This document shows, piece by piece, positions 7,545 through 16,900 of a DNA stretch of 20,158 bases. The translations under genes were made by a program, and so were the position numbers. Below the pieces are notes generated by a model, which worked only from the letters and a program-made list of their open reading frames with translations, made no database searches and was not told where the DNA came from. This DNA is from Zelonia costaricensis. Its lineage: Eukaryota > Euglenozoa > Kinetoplastea > Trypanosomatida > Trypanosomatidae. The DNA is taken from NCBI GenBank assembly GCA_030849075.1, contig JASAOO010003067.1:1-20158 (forward strand), written 5' to 3'. Every line of letters starts with the position of its first letter. The stretch's first letter is position 1.

Positions 7545-10500
7545 TCATGTCAGCGTCGGTCGCGCCCGCTTCGTCTGACCAGACGAGTCGACCGTCGTCG
7601 CGGTTGGCGTGCGGCGAGCCCCGTTCGGTGCACGCGTGGCGTTGTGGCCGCCGCTGGTGCCGCTGGCCGCGGCGGCAGCCAATGCGCCGGACGCAGCGGT
7701 GGTGGCCGTGCTACTGCGGCGGAACGGGTTTGCCTTGGATGTGGTGGTTGTCGTGTGCGACGCGTTGGGCTGGCGCCGTACGCTGAGCGACACGGTGACC
7801 GGCGTGGCGTTGCTCGAGGTCGCACCTGCCGCCGCCACCGCACCACCGCCAGCGCTACCCCCGCCGGTGCGGCGCGAAGGGGGCTGCTGCTGCTGTGTTG
7901 GCGCTGGCTCCTTTGCCGCGGCGGCCTCCCCACTGCCGCGCAAGGGAGAGGAGCCGGCGGGGGGCAGGCCTGCCAGGCCGCCCACGGGACCCCCCGTCGC
8001 GGTGACGGAGGCGGCCGTGTTGCAGCGCATGTACGTGCGCGAGCTGCCCTGCCGGTGGAAGTCCAGCCGCGGCGCCGCGTCCACTGTGATGATGCCCGTC
8101 TTGCTCGCCGACCCCGTCAGCGCCGCCGCCCCAGGCGACGTCGCCGCGTCGCTGCCGGTGCTGCGCTTTGGGGTGCCGCCGAGGGACGCCGGCGCCGCCG
8201 CCGCCGCGCTCATCCGCGCGCTGTCCGCCACGGCGACCGGCGCGGAGGCCATGCGGGCGAAAGGGGCGCCGTTCGAGGGGCGCTTGACGATGCGCACCAG
8301 CGGCGTGCCCGGTGCTGCGGCTGCTGCTGCGGTGGAGGAGAGGGGGGTCGCCTCGAGCCGCTCCAGCATGGGCAGGAGCAGGTCTGCGAGCTGCGCAGAG
8401 AGTCTCTGGTGGTCGGCCGCCGCCCGTGAGACCGTCACGCCGAAGGCGCTCTTGCGGTGTCCGCTGCGCCGCGCCGCCGCTGCCGCCGTGCCGTCCTCCA
8501 CGATGCCCCCACTGCCGCCGCCGGCTGTACCCCGCCCACTCGCGGCACCGAAGTCGCCCGAGGTGCTGGCGGGGCCGCTGGCGCTGGCGAGCCGCACGTC
8601 CATGCCCAGGGCGCTCATTGTGCGGTGCAGGCGTCGCAGGCACTGCTGCAGGGTCGTGCTGCTGTTGGTGAGGACGACGAGCGCCTCGCGCGCCACGTCG
8701 TCGTGCTCCGCCGCCTCCTCCTCGTCCTGGCGCCGTGGCGACACCGGCGACGGCAGGGGCTGGTTCTCCGCCTGCAACTTCTTCTCCCTCTCCTCCATGC
8801 AAATGAGTTGCTTGACGAGGAGGTCGAAGTCGTGCTTCTTGGCACGCAGCTCCTGCGTCGCCGTCTCGAGCTCGCGCTGCATCGCGGCCTGGATGTTGGA
8901 CAAGTCATTCATGTCCGTGTCCATCTCCTTCACCTGGCGCGCCAGGGCGGTCCGCTCCTGCTTGGCCACGCGCAGCGCCTCCCGCAGCGCCGCCTCCTCG
9001 CAGGAGCCCCCGCCACCGCCGCCCGCGGCGGGCGGCGGGGAGGCAGGCTTCGAGAGCGTCGACTTCAGCCCAGCCAACGCGGCCTCCTTTCTAGCGAGCC
9101 CCTCCTCCGCTTCCGCCAGCCGCGCCGCCGCCAGCGCCGCCGCCGCCTGATGGGCCTCCACGAGCTGCGCCCGCTCCGTGTCCGCCGTAGCCGCCTTGGC
9201 GCGCAGGGCGGCCTCGAGGCGCTTCACCTTCTCGAGCAGCACCGACTCGGACTCGCCGGCGTTTGCCTGGACCAGCCGGGCCTGTGTCTCTGCCGCGGCC
9301 AGGCGCGCGGCGAGCTGCTCCTTGCCCACGCGCACCTCGGTGCAGCGCGCGGTGAGCTCGCTCAGCGTCTGCTGCAGCTGCTCGCGTTCCTGCTGCGCCT
9401 CTGTCATGCGACGCGTCGCCCGCTGGCTCTGCTCCTCGCAGCGCCGCGATGCCGCCTCCGCTGCCGTCAGCCGCGTGACGAGCTGATCCACGCGGGCCAC
9501 GAGACTCTCGGCGTCTGCGCTGCCGCCCGGCAAGACACTGCTCAGCCGCGCGTGCAGCTCGCGCAGCTGCCCGTCTGTCGCGGCGCGCTGCGTGGTCTGC
9601 GCGGTCTGCGTCTCCGCCCGCACCGCGGCGATGGCGGCGGCGGCGCGCTGCTCCGCCTCAGCTACGGCGCGCTGCGCATCCGCGATCGTCGTTGCCTCCC
9701 GCCGGGCCGCCTCGGCGCAGACACGCACGTACTCCACCACCGACGAGCAGCTGCACTCGCGCAGCTTCTTGGCCAGCTCCGCCTTCACCGCATCGGCGTT
9801 CGCCTTGCTTGCCAGGAAGGCAAGGTCGACCGTGGCCTGCAGCGTCGCGCCCTTGTCCGTCAGCGTGCATCGCTTCACCTGCACCGGCACCGCCGCCGTG
9901 CTGCGGGCCGCGTGGCAGAGGAGCAGCGCCTGCACCACCCGCGCGTGCTGCGCATCCTCCAGGAGGCGGCCCACCGTGCGCTGCACCGCCGCCCCGCTGA
10001 GGGCCACGTCGAAGACGAAGGTGCTCATGAGCAGGTCGGGCTTCTCCTCGGCGAGCTGCTGCTGTGCTTGACGAACCGCCTCCTCTCGAGCGGCCGCCGC
10101 GGCTGCCTGTGCGGCACTGACCTGCGCCTGCAGCGCGGCTGCGTCCGTCTGCGCCTTCTCGGCCTGCACCGCCGCGGCGGCCACGGCGGCGTCCTTGGCC
10201 CGCTCCGTCACGCGCAGCTGCGAAGCCTTCGTCGCGAGCGACTTGCTCAACCCCTCGACCTCCTGCTTCGCCACCTGCAGTGCCTCGTACAGCTCCTTCA
10301 CCGTGGCCTCCGTTTCCCGCAGGGCCGTCTCCATCTCGGTGTCCATCATCTCCCGGTCGGCGTCGCGCCGGTCCAGCGAGGCCTCGAGCTGGCGCATCGT
10401 CCGGCGCAGGTAGTCGGCCTCGTCCTCCTTCTCTGCCAGGGCCACCTCGAGCTCCTTGATGCGCACTATGTTGCGGTCGACCGGCTTCCGCGTCGCGAGC

Positions 10501-11948
10501 TCGGCCTTGGCCTTCTCCACGAACGACATCACCTCCGGGTAGTCGTGGCTGAGCAGGAGGAAGTCCACCTCATCCTCCGTGATGCGGGAGGAGTGGCGCG
10601 CGTCAAACTCCACGCTGACGGCCTCGGCGTGGGTGCGCACCTCCACACTCGCTAGATACCCGTACGGGACGTGCAGCAGCGTGGAGACGGAGCGCAGGAA
10701 GGCGTCCTTGAAAGACTCGGGCGAGAAGGCCTGCGCGTCCACGAGCGACTTCCCACCCAGTAGGCGATAGTGGTGCGACACGACAAGCCGTTCGCCGCTC
10801 GTCCCGCCGCCGCAGCGGTGATGGGGGGCGGCGCGCTGAGGCTGCTGCTGTGGCGCGCCCGCGGGTGCGGAGTTCGTGCGCGTGTACCGGGCATCCGCCG
10901 CGGAGCCGCGCTGCCGCTGCCCGTCGGCGTCCTGCGCGGCAATGAGCTGGTCCTTGGAGTCGACGAGGCGGCGTAGCGCGGTCACCTCCTCCTCGCGCCG
11001 GCGCAGCACCTGCTCCTCCACGGTGCGCTGCTGCTGCAGCGTGGTGAGGGCCGCCGCGGCGTCGGTGGCGTCGCGGGTGGCGGTGGCGAGCTGCCGCTCC
11101 AGCTCCCGCACCTTGCGCTTGGCCTCGCGCAGCTCCTTGGCGGTCCCGGGCAGGCAGCAGTCCTCCACCTCCGCCTCCGCCGCGGCCGCGCTGCACGCGC
11201 CCTCCGCCTTGGCCAAAGTGCGCTTCAGCGCGTGAGGGCGGGCTGCCGTTGCCGCGGTACTGACGGCGGCAGCGCGGGCGGCGGCCTTGAGCGCCGCCAC
11301 CTCCTTCTCCAGCGCCGCGATCACGTCCTTGTTCCTGCCCTCGTTCTTGCGCGCCGCCTCGAGTGCCTGCCGCTGCCGCTGCACGGCATCCCGGACGTCG
11401 TCCATGGTGACGGTCGATGGGGTGGAGACGGCGGAGGGGGCGCTGCTCTTGCCGCTGCCCGCCTTCGCGGCGGTGGCGTTCGCGTCACGTCGCACACGCA
11501 ACCCGCTGCCGTCATCCGTGGCGATGTCGAGCAGCTCTTTCAAGAAAGCGTCCACGGCGGCGACCTTGGCTTCCATGCCCGTGAAGACGGCCTCCTTGTA
11601 CTTGCGCTCCTGCGCAAGCACCCGCAGCGCTGCGATGTCGGCGGTGTGCGTGTCGTAGAGGTTCAGCAGGCTCTGGTTGTCCGCCTCCATGCAGGCGTAG
11701 TAGTGCTCGAGCTGCTTCGCGTACGCGGCCGCGGGGGTGGTCGTGGCGGTCTTGGTCGTGCTGATCACCGGCTTCGGCGGGGTCGGGGGCGAAGACGAGG
11801 ACGGCGGTGCATTTGCGGAGGCCGCGGGCGGGAGGTGGGGGCGCGGCAGGTTGGTGATGTGCGCCGCCCCGGCCTTGGCGGCTGCCGACGAGGACGAGCC
11901 GGCCGGCAGCGGGGCGGAGTCGTATCGCTTCAGCTTGCGACTTTCCAT
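7545..11948 (-). CDS. Large coiled-coil protein with one FAZ1-like domain and a possible divergent second
   Basis: A 1467-residue protein, ATG 11948 to TGA 7545, of unknown function. The N-terminus (1-75) is Ala/Ser/Pro-rich, then helical (75-145). Helical or coiled-coil segments at about 180-230 and 270-345 precede a small alpha/beta-like domain at about 387-488 (YRLLGGKSLVDAQ then AFLRSVSTLLHVPYGYL and VSVEFDARHSS). This aligns well with a domain in the neighbouring WD40 protein and resembles the kinetoplastid FAZ1 conserved domain. Coiled coil fills about 490-630. A second, weaker copy may lie at 635-747 (STFVFDVALSG, then PVQVKRCTLTDKGATLQATV). Long coiled coil follows (745-975 and 981-1062) around a Gly linker. 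Residues 1080-1120 and 1164-1200 are helical, and the rest to 1467 is disordered Ala/Gly/Ser/Thr-rich, ending in basic KRARPTLT. Probably a cytoskeletal or flagellar structural protein; this is inference from architecture. Confidence 0.9.
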   Translation of the reverse strand: MESRKLKRYDSAPLPAGSSSSAAAKAGAAHITNLPRPHLPPAASANAPPSSSSPPTPPKPVISTTKTATTTPAAAYAKQLEHYYACMEADNQSLLNLYDTHTADIAALRVLAQERKYKEAVFTGMEAKVAAVDAFLKELLDIATDDGSGLRVRRDANATAAKAGSGKSSAPSAVSTPSTVTMDDVRDAVQRQRQALEAARKNEGRNKDVIAALEKEVAALKAAARAAAVSTAATAARPHALKRTLAKAEGACSAAAAEAEVEDCCLPGTAKELREAKRKVRELERQLATATRDATDAAAALTTLQQQRTVEEQVLRRREEEVTALRRLVDSKDQLIAAQDADGQRQRGSAADARYTRTNSAPAGAPQQQPQRAAPHHRCGGGTSGERLVVSHHYRLLGGKSLVDAQAFSPESFKDAFLRSVSTLLHVPYGYLASVEVRTHAEAVSVEFDARHSSRITEDEVDFLLLSHDYPEVMSFVEKAKAELATRKPVDRNIVRIKELEVALAEKEDEADYLRRTMRQLEASLDRRDADREMMDTEMETALRETEATVKELYEALQVAKQEVEGLSKSLATKASQLRVTERAKDAAVAAAAVQAEKAQTDAAALQAQVSAAQAAAAAAREEAVRQAQQQLAEEKPDLLMSTFVFDVALSGAAVQRTVGRLLEDAQHARVVQALLLCHAARSTAAVPVQVKRCTLTDKGATLQATVDLAFLASKANADAVKAELAKKLRECSCSSVVEYVRVCAEAARREATTIADAQRAVAEAEQRAAAAIAAVRAETQTAQTTQRAATDGQLRELHARLSSVLPGGSADAESLVARVDQLVTRLTAAEAASRRCEEQSQRATRRMTEAQQEREQLQQTLSELTARCTEVRVGKEQLAARLAAAETQARLVQANAGESESVLLEKVKRLEAALRAKAATADTERAQLVEAHQAAAALAAARLAEAEEGLARKEAALAGLKSTLSKPASPPPAAGGGGGGSCEEAALREALRVAKQERTALARQVKEMDTDMNDLSNIQAAMQRELETATQELRAKKHDFDLLVKQLICMEEREKKLQAENQPLPSPVSPRRQDEEEAAEHDDVAREALVVLTNSSTTLQQCLRRLHRTMSALGMDVRLASASGPASTSGDFGAASGRGTAGGGSGGIVEDGTAAAAARRSGHRKSAFGVTVSRAAADHQRLSAQLADLLLPMLERLEATPLSSTAAAAAAPGTPLVRIVKRPSNGAPFARMASAPVAVADSARMSAAAAAPASLGGTPKRSTGSDAATSPGAAALTGSASKTGIITVDAAPRLDFHRQGSSRTYMRCNTAASVTATGGPVGGLAGLPPAGSSPLRGSGEAAAAKEPAPTQQQQPPSRRTGGGSAGGGAVAAAGATSSNATPVTVSLSVRRQPNASHTTTTTSKANPFRRSSTATTAASGALAAAAASGTSGGHNATRAPNGARRTPTATTVDSSGQTKRARPTLT
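10481..10790 (-). other. Encoded FAZ1-like globular domain (copy in the 1467-residue protein)
   Basis: Residues about 387-488. The pattern is helix (SFKDAFLRSVSTLL), turn, strand (VEV), strand (VSVEFDARH), acidic helix (TEDEVDFLLL), then a DYPEVM segment. The order and spacing match the domain at about 700-795 of the adjacent WD40 protein: F, V, L, V, L, V, E.D, H, E, P and M recur at equivalent positions over about 62 residues. Confidence 0.65.
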
Positions 11949-11983
11949 CTTTAAGAACGGGGGGAGGAGAGGGGGGGGGGGGC

Positions 11984-12016
11984 CTCACGTGACGATGTAG
12001 AAGAGAAGAAGAAAGC
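11984..12016 (-). promoter_or_regulatory. Candidate spliced-leader acceptor for the 1467-residue gene
   Basis: The minus strand reads tgctttcttcttctcttct, then acatcgtcacgtgAG with AG at 11985-11984, giving a 5' UTR of about 35 bases. A second tract (C12 then tctcctcccccc) follows and ends in an AG at 11950-11949 directly abutting the ATG. Use of that AG would leave no UTR beyond the spliced leader itself. Confidence 0.5.
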
Positions 12017-12582
12017 ACGCTCAGGTACAGGCTCGATCTGGCGGTGGGGTGTGCGCGTGTGAAGAGATCGCGACGGTGGTGAGTGAGAGCGGGAGAGAGG
12101 GGAGGGAGAAGGAGGGATCTAGGGGTGGGGTGGGGGGGCCAAGCGCGTCCGTGTACAACGTCGCTGACACGACTCACGGAGGAGGGAGGGAGGGGGCGGC
12201 AGGCCTCGTATGAAAAAAAAAAAGAAAGGAGACTACGCCGACAGCACCGGGACGACGTACACGCGAGTGATCTAGCAAAAAAAAAAAAAAAACACCAACA
12301 CCACGAGAAAAGAGGGGGGAGCCACAAACAAAGAATTGTCGACACCGAAACGGGAGTGGCCCGGCGTCCGCCAATGAGCAGCTCGAGAAATCGGCAAGGG
12401 AGGGGAAGAAGAAGAGGTCTGTGTGTGTGTGTGAGTCTTGTTGTGCGCGAGCCTGCGTGGGAGATGTGCGCACACTGGCCTGTCCAATGCCGACGAGTCA
12501 AGGGCAAGCCACGCAGCTGCGGCACGGCGTGGGTCACGTATGTGGAGGGACGTGAGGTGAACGTCCTTTGTTTCTTTCCGCC

Positions 12583-12626
12583 TGTGCGTGTGTGTGTGTA
12601 TGTATGTGTGTGTGTGTGTGTATGTG
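12583..12626. repeat. Interrupted (GT)n microsatellite
   Basis: A 44-base GT-rich block with a few GC and TA interruptions, in the spacer between the two large coiled-coil genes. Confidence 0.9.
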
Positions 12627-13952
12627 ACAACAACGACAGAAGTGGCGAGGAAGTTCAGAAGATGCAAGACTTCCATCAAGCGCTTCGCACCCAACGCATG
12701 GTGCACGCGGATTCACGTTCGCGGGGTCGACATTCCCGGTCACGCAGCAGCGGCCGTGAAGGGCTCCTGTATGAACCCACATACCCGCTGCTGTCACGCA
12801 GCACCCTCACGGCAAACAGCCTCCCTCCCCTTCCCCGCACCAACGCCCACACGGCGAGGCAGGATGCGTTGGGCTCACCGTCCGCGCATCGTTGGGGGTG
12901 CTTGTGTGCGACGCCTTGCAAGATGGGAAAAAAGAAAGAGAGACCGGGAAGGGGAGCGAGGCCCTGTCCGCACGCCAACGTGCCACCAGGTCGAGGTGCA
13001 CAGACGTGCGCTTTGGGTGTACTGGTGCCTTCCTCGTCGGTTGTCGCACACGAGCTGGCATACAAGGGGCGCAGGGTCAGGCAGGATGAAGGGTCCAAGG
13101 TGGAAGTGCTCGATATTACCTGGCCACCGCTACGCACACCCCTTCACCTCCCCTCCCTTCCCCCCGTGCCAGCGCAAGCGGGGGCTATACTCCCACATCT
13201 AATGGGGATGGGAGGCGAGGGGAAGGGGCAGGGTAGAGGGCAACGACGCACGCGCCTACGCACATGAAGTAGGAGTCAAAAGAGACAAAACACAAGAGCA
13301 AGAGGCCCTCCTCAGCCACCTTTTCGCACACGCAGCGTCAAGCACACACACGCACACACACGCACACTCTCACCCGTTTCGCAGCGCGGCCGCTACGCCT
13401 AGATACAGATACAGGCAGCCAAGCACACGCGTCACCCCACCAGCGCAGAGGGCCGGGTGAGGGCGGGCCGAGGCGGGTGACACCAAACAGAGGAAACAAA
13501 AACAAACAAACACGAACGACAATGAGCGAAGCGTGCGAGCTCACGCGGAGAAGAACGAAGTGAGCCGGCAACAGCGAAACCGGCACACGCTCACAAAGCC
13601 GAAGTGAGACAGCCGGATGAGAAGGGGAGGGGGGGGGGGGCTCGGCGGAATCGGAGGAGGGGGCGTCCCCGTGCGCCTCCCATCCGGTGTCTCCCCCCCA
13701 CCCCTCACGCACACGACAGCAGCTCTATCGCCGCGTCCAGTGTCCACCCGTCCACCCTCCCCCCCACCCCCCACACACTCTCAGGCGGGGCCGACACAAC
13801 ACGCCTCCTTGCAGACGCACTCACGTGGCGCAACACTCTAAGAAAGCAACACCTCGTTCTTCTTCCGTTCAAACAGCAAGGGGATGAGGGAGGATTGGGC
13901 GGGGGGGGGGTACGCCGCGTCGAGCCACAGCATCGCCCCCCTCACACGTCTA

Positions 13953-16900
13953 CTACTCCCGCTCCGAGACGCCGCGCGAGGGGTTCGTGGAGGAGCGTGG
14001 GGCGCTGCGCTGGTACTGCTGGATCTTGCCGAGCAGCCGCTGCGTCTCCTCCCGCTGCTCCTTCAGCTGACTGGAGGAATGGTCGAGCGAGTCGTGCAGC
14101 TGCGCGATGACCGCCTCGGCGTCGGCAAGGCGGACGGAGAGGTCTAGGTTGAGGGCCACGAGCTTGTCGAGCGAGTCTGCGTCCCCCTGCTCCCCGTTCT
14201 GCGGCACTGCCACCACACGGCCGCCGGCATCAGCAGCGTCATCGCGGCCGTGCATCGGCGTCGGCTCCGTCGGGCGGCCCTTAAGACCCTCCGAGGGCTG
14301 CCGCGCCGCTGCCGCGTCGCTCGTCCCGTTCGCGTCTTGATCCTCGGCGGCCTGCGCACGCGCCTGCTCCGCCTCCAGCGCCTTCTGCAGTGCCTCCATC
14401 GCCTCCCCCATCTTCTCCTCCCGCACGCGCGCCTCCTCGAGAGCGGCGGTGGCCTCGTCGTACATGTCGCACGCGCGCTGCAGGTCCTCGCGGGCGCGGG
14501 AGAGGTCGAGCTGCAGCTCCCCGCGGACCCGCTTCAGCCGTGAGATCATCGGCTTCAGCTGGTCCTGCAGGTAGTTGTTGAGCGCGGTGAAGTCCTCACG
14601 CATCTGGCGCACGTTCTCGTCCTCGTCCTTCGCCTCCGCCTCGGCGGTGTGGGCGGAGCCGTTCAGCGCGGCCGGCGGCTGCGTGAGGGGCGGGGGGTCG
14701 AGCTCGTCCGCCTCGCCAGCCTGCTCCGCCGCGCCGTTCGCGGAGAGGGAGGCGAGGCGCTCCGTCAGGCGGTCCTTGTCCAGCTGCAGCTCCCCCCGGG
14801 CCCGCTTCAGCCGCGCAATCATCGGCTTCAGCTGATCGTGCAGGTAGCTGTCGAGGGCTTCGTGGTCGTCGCGCAGCTCCTGCAGCTGCGGGTCGCCGGC
14901 GGCCTGCTGCTGCCGCAGCGCCTCCAGCTGCTGCTGCAGCGCGTCCTTCTCGGCAGCCACGGTGCCCCGCTCGCGCTGGAGTTTGGCAATGGCCGGCTCC
15001 AGCTCGTCGGCAACGCGGCGCTGAAGAGCGGCCAGCGCGGCTGCTTGCTGCTCCTGCTGCGCGGCGGCTGCCCGATCCGGTGCGGCGGCTGGTGTGCACC
15101 TCTCCTTCTCTAGCTCCTCGACGCGCTTCTTGAGCTTGTTGTTGTCGACCTGCAGCTCATCACGGGCGCGCTCAAGGCGCGAGATGGTGGGCTTGAGCTG
15201 CTCGTCCTGGTAGCGCTTCAGCGCGGCGTGGTCGTCGCGGAGCTTCTCAACCTCAGCCCCAGAGGCGTCCGCCGCCGCCGCGGGCGTGCGTGGCTGGGGC
15301 GGGGCCGGCGCGGGCGCGGGCGTTGACGTAGCCGCCTGCAGCTGCTCCACCTGCGCCGTGAGACTCTCCACCTTCTTGGCCAGCTCCTCCTTGTCGAACT
15401 GCAGCTCGCCGCGGGCCCGCTTCAAGCGCGAGATCATGGGCTTCAGCTGCTCCTGCAGGTAGCTCTGCAGCGCCGCGTAGTCCTCGGCGTCGGTGCTGGC
15501 GTCTTGCGCCGCCGCCGCCGCCATATCGCCGGAGAGCGGCACCGCGATGAGCTCTGTAGGCCGACCAGACACCGACGCACCGGGCTTGCGCGCCGTGCCA
15601 TCCACGCGGGGCGGTGCACGGCTGCCAACGTCCTCGGTCTGCATCTCTGCCGAGGTGAAGGGCCGTGACGCGCTCGGCGTCCGCTCGCGCTCTGCCTGCT
15701 GCAGCTCGTGCACCCGCGCCTCGGCGTCGCGCAGCCGCTCGCGTGTCTCGGCGAGTTGCCCCTCCCGCGTGTTGGCGTCGTCCTTGAGGTCGTTGATCAG
15801 CTTGAGCTGCCGCTGCAGGGTGTCGCGCAGAGTGTCGTTCTGCTCCTTCAGTCGCTGCCGCTCGATCGGGTTGAGGGCGCCATCGCTGCGGTTGCTCACG
15901 CCGTTGCTGCCAGGCTGCTGCGGATCGGGCGAGTGCTGCCGGCGCTGCTGCTGCCGCTCGTCTGCCAGCTGCTGCTGCAGCTCCGCGGCGGTGGCCACGG
16001 CGGCGTCTGGGGCAGACTTGGGCGCCGTGTACGCGACGGTGTGCAGGCGCATGAGGGCTGGGAAGCGGTACGTGTGCATCCGCCGCTCGAGCTCACTGGC
16101 GGGCACGCTGGCGGGGTGCACCACGTCCACCTCCGTCGCGAGCGACCCGGCAAGACCGAGGTCGACCCGCTCCAGCTGCGTCGGCGCGACGCCGAGACCG
16201 GCGCAGACGTCCGCGATGAACGTGCTGCGAAGCTCGTGCGGCTTCTCGCTCATGATGTGAGCCCAGTTGCCACCCGGGAAGCGGCGCGACAGCCGCGTGT
16301 GCTCGACCGGGACGCCGGCGTAGCTGCCACTGTCACCCTCGTCCGGGCCGGTGCTGGCAGGGAGCAGCGCGCTGCCGCCGCTAGCAAGGTACGTCGGCGC
16401 GGCCGCCGCGCCGGCTGTCAGCCCGCTGGGGGCGATGCTGCGGGACACGGAGCTGCCGTGGCCATCGCCGCGGGCGTAGTCGGCGGTGCTGGCGAGCTTG
16501 GCAACGTCGTCCTGACGCACAAACTGGCGGCTCGGGTCCGGCGCCGTGCTCTTCGGCACCGCCGGCGTCGACACGTTCAACGCGTGCACGGAGGAGGAGG
16601 CGGCGAGCTTGTGGCGGTCCAGCTCCCCCTCCAGCTCGTGCTGCCGCTCGAGGGCCTCGTCGAGGTGCCGCTGGGCATCAATCAGCTCGTTCTGCAGGCG
16701 CTCGATCTCGTCCTCCATGTTCAGGTGCGACGCACCGCGGCTCGCGGGCTGGACGAGGCCGCTGCGCTGCACCGACGACGGTCGTGCCGGTGCCGGTGTC
16801 GCGGCGGCCCCTTCGCCGAGGCGCTCCTCCGCCTCGCGCAGTTGCGCCCGGAGCCGGGCGTTCTCCTGCGCCAGCAGCTGCTGCGTCTCGATCTCGCGCT

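Larger units (their letters stand above)
11949..13952. other. Intergenic: 5' flank of the 1467-residue gene, 3' flank of the WD40 gene
   Basis: The largest spacer within the cluster, about 2 kb. No gene is supported; open frames of up to about 390 codons have low-complexity translations and no recognisable domain. It holds A runs at about 12212-12222 and 12276-12291 (T runs in the transcript), a GT-rich microsatellite at 12583-12626, CA-rich DNA near 13340-13370, and G runs at 13629-13640 and 13901-13910. The A runs would supply T-rich stretches upstream of the splice acceptor. Confidence 0.65.

Noticed and set aside
8457..10655. A 732-codon + strand open frame opposite the 1467-residue gene
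   Set aside because: It is Leu/Arg/His-rich mirror sequence of coiled-coil codons, without recognisable motifs and on the non-coding strand of the cluster.
12676..13137. A 153-codon minus-strand open frame in the 2-kb spacer
   Set aside because: It is less repetitive than other spacer frames, but shows no domain, no clear start context and no heptad or membrane pattern; support is insufficient.
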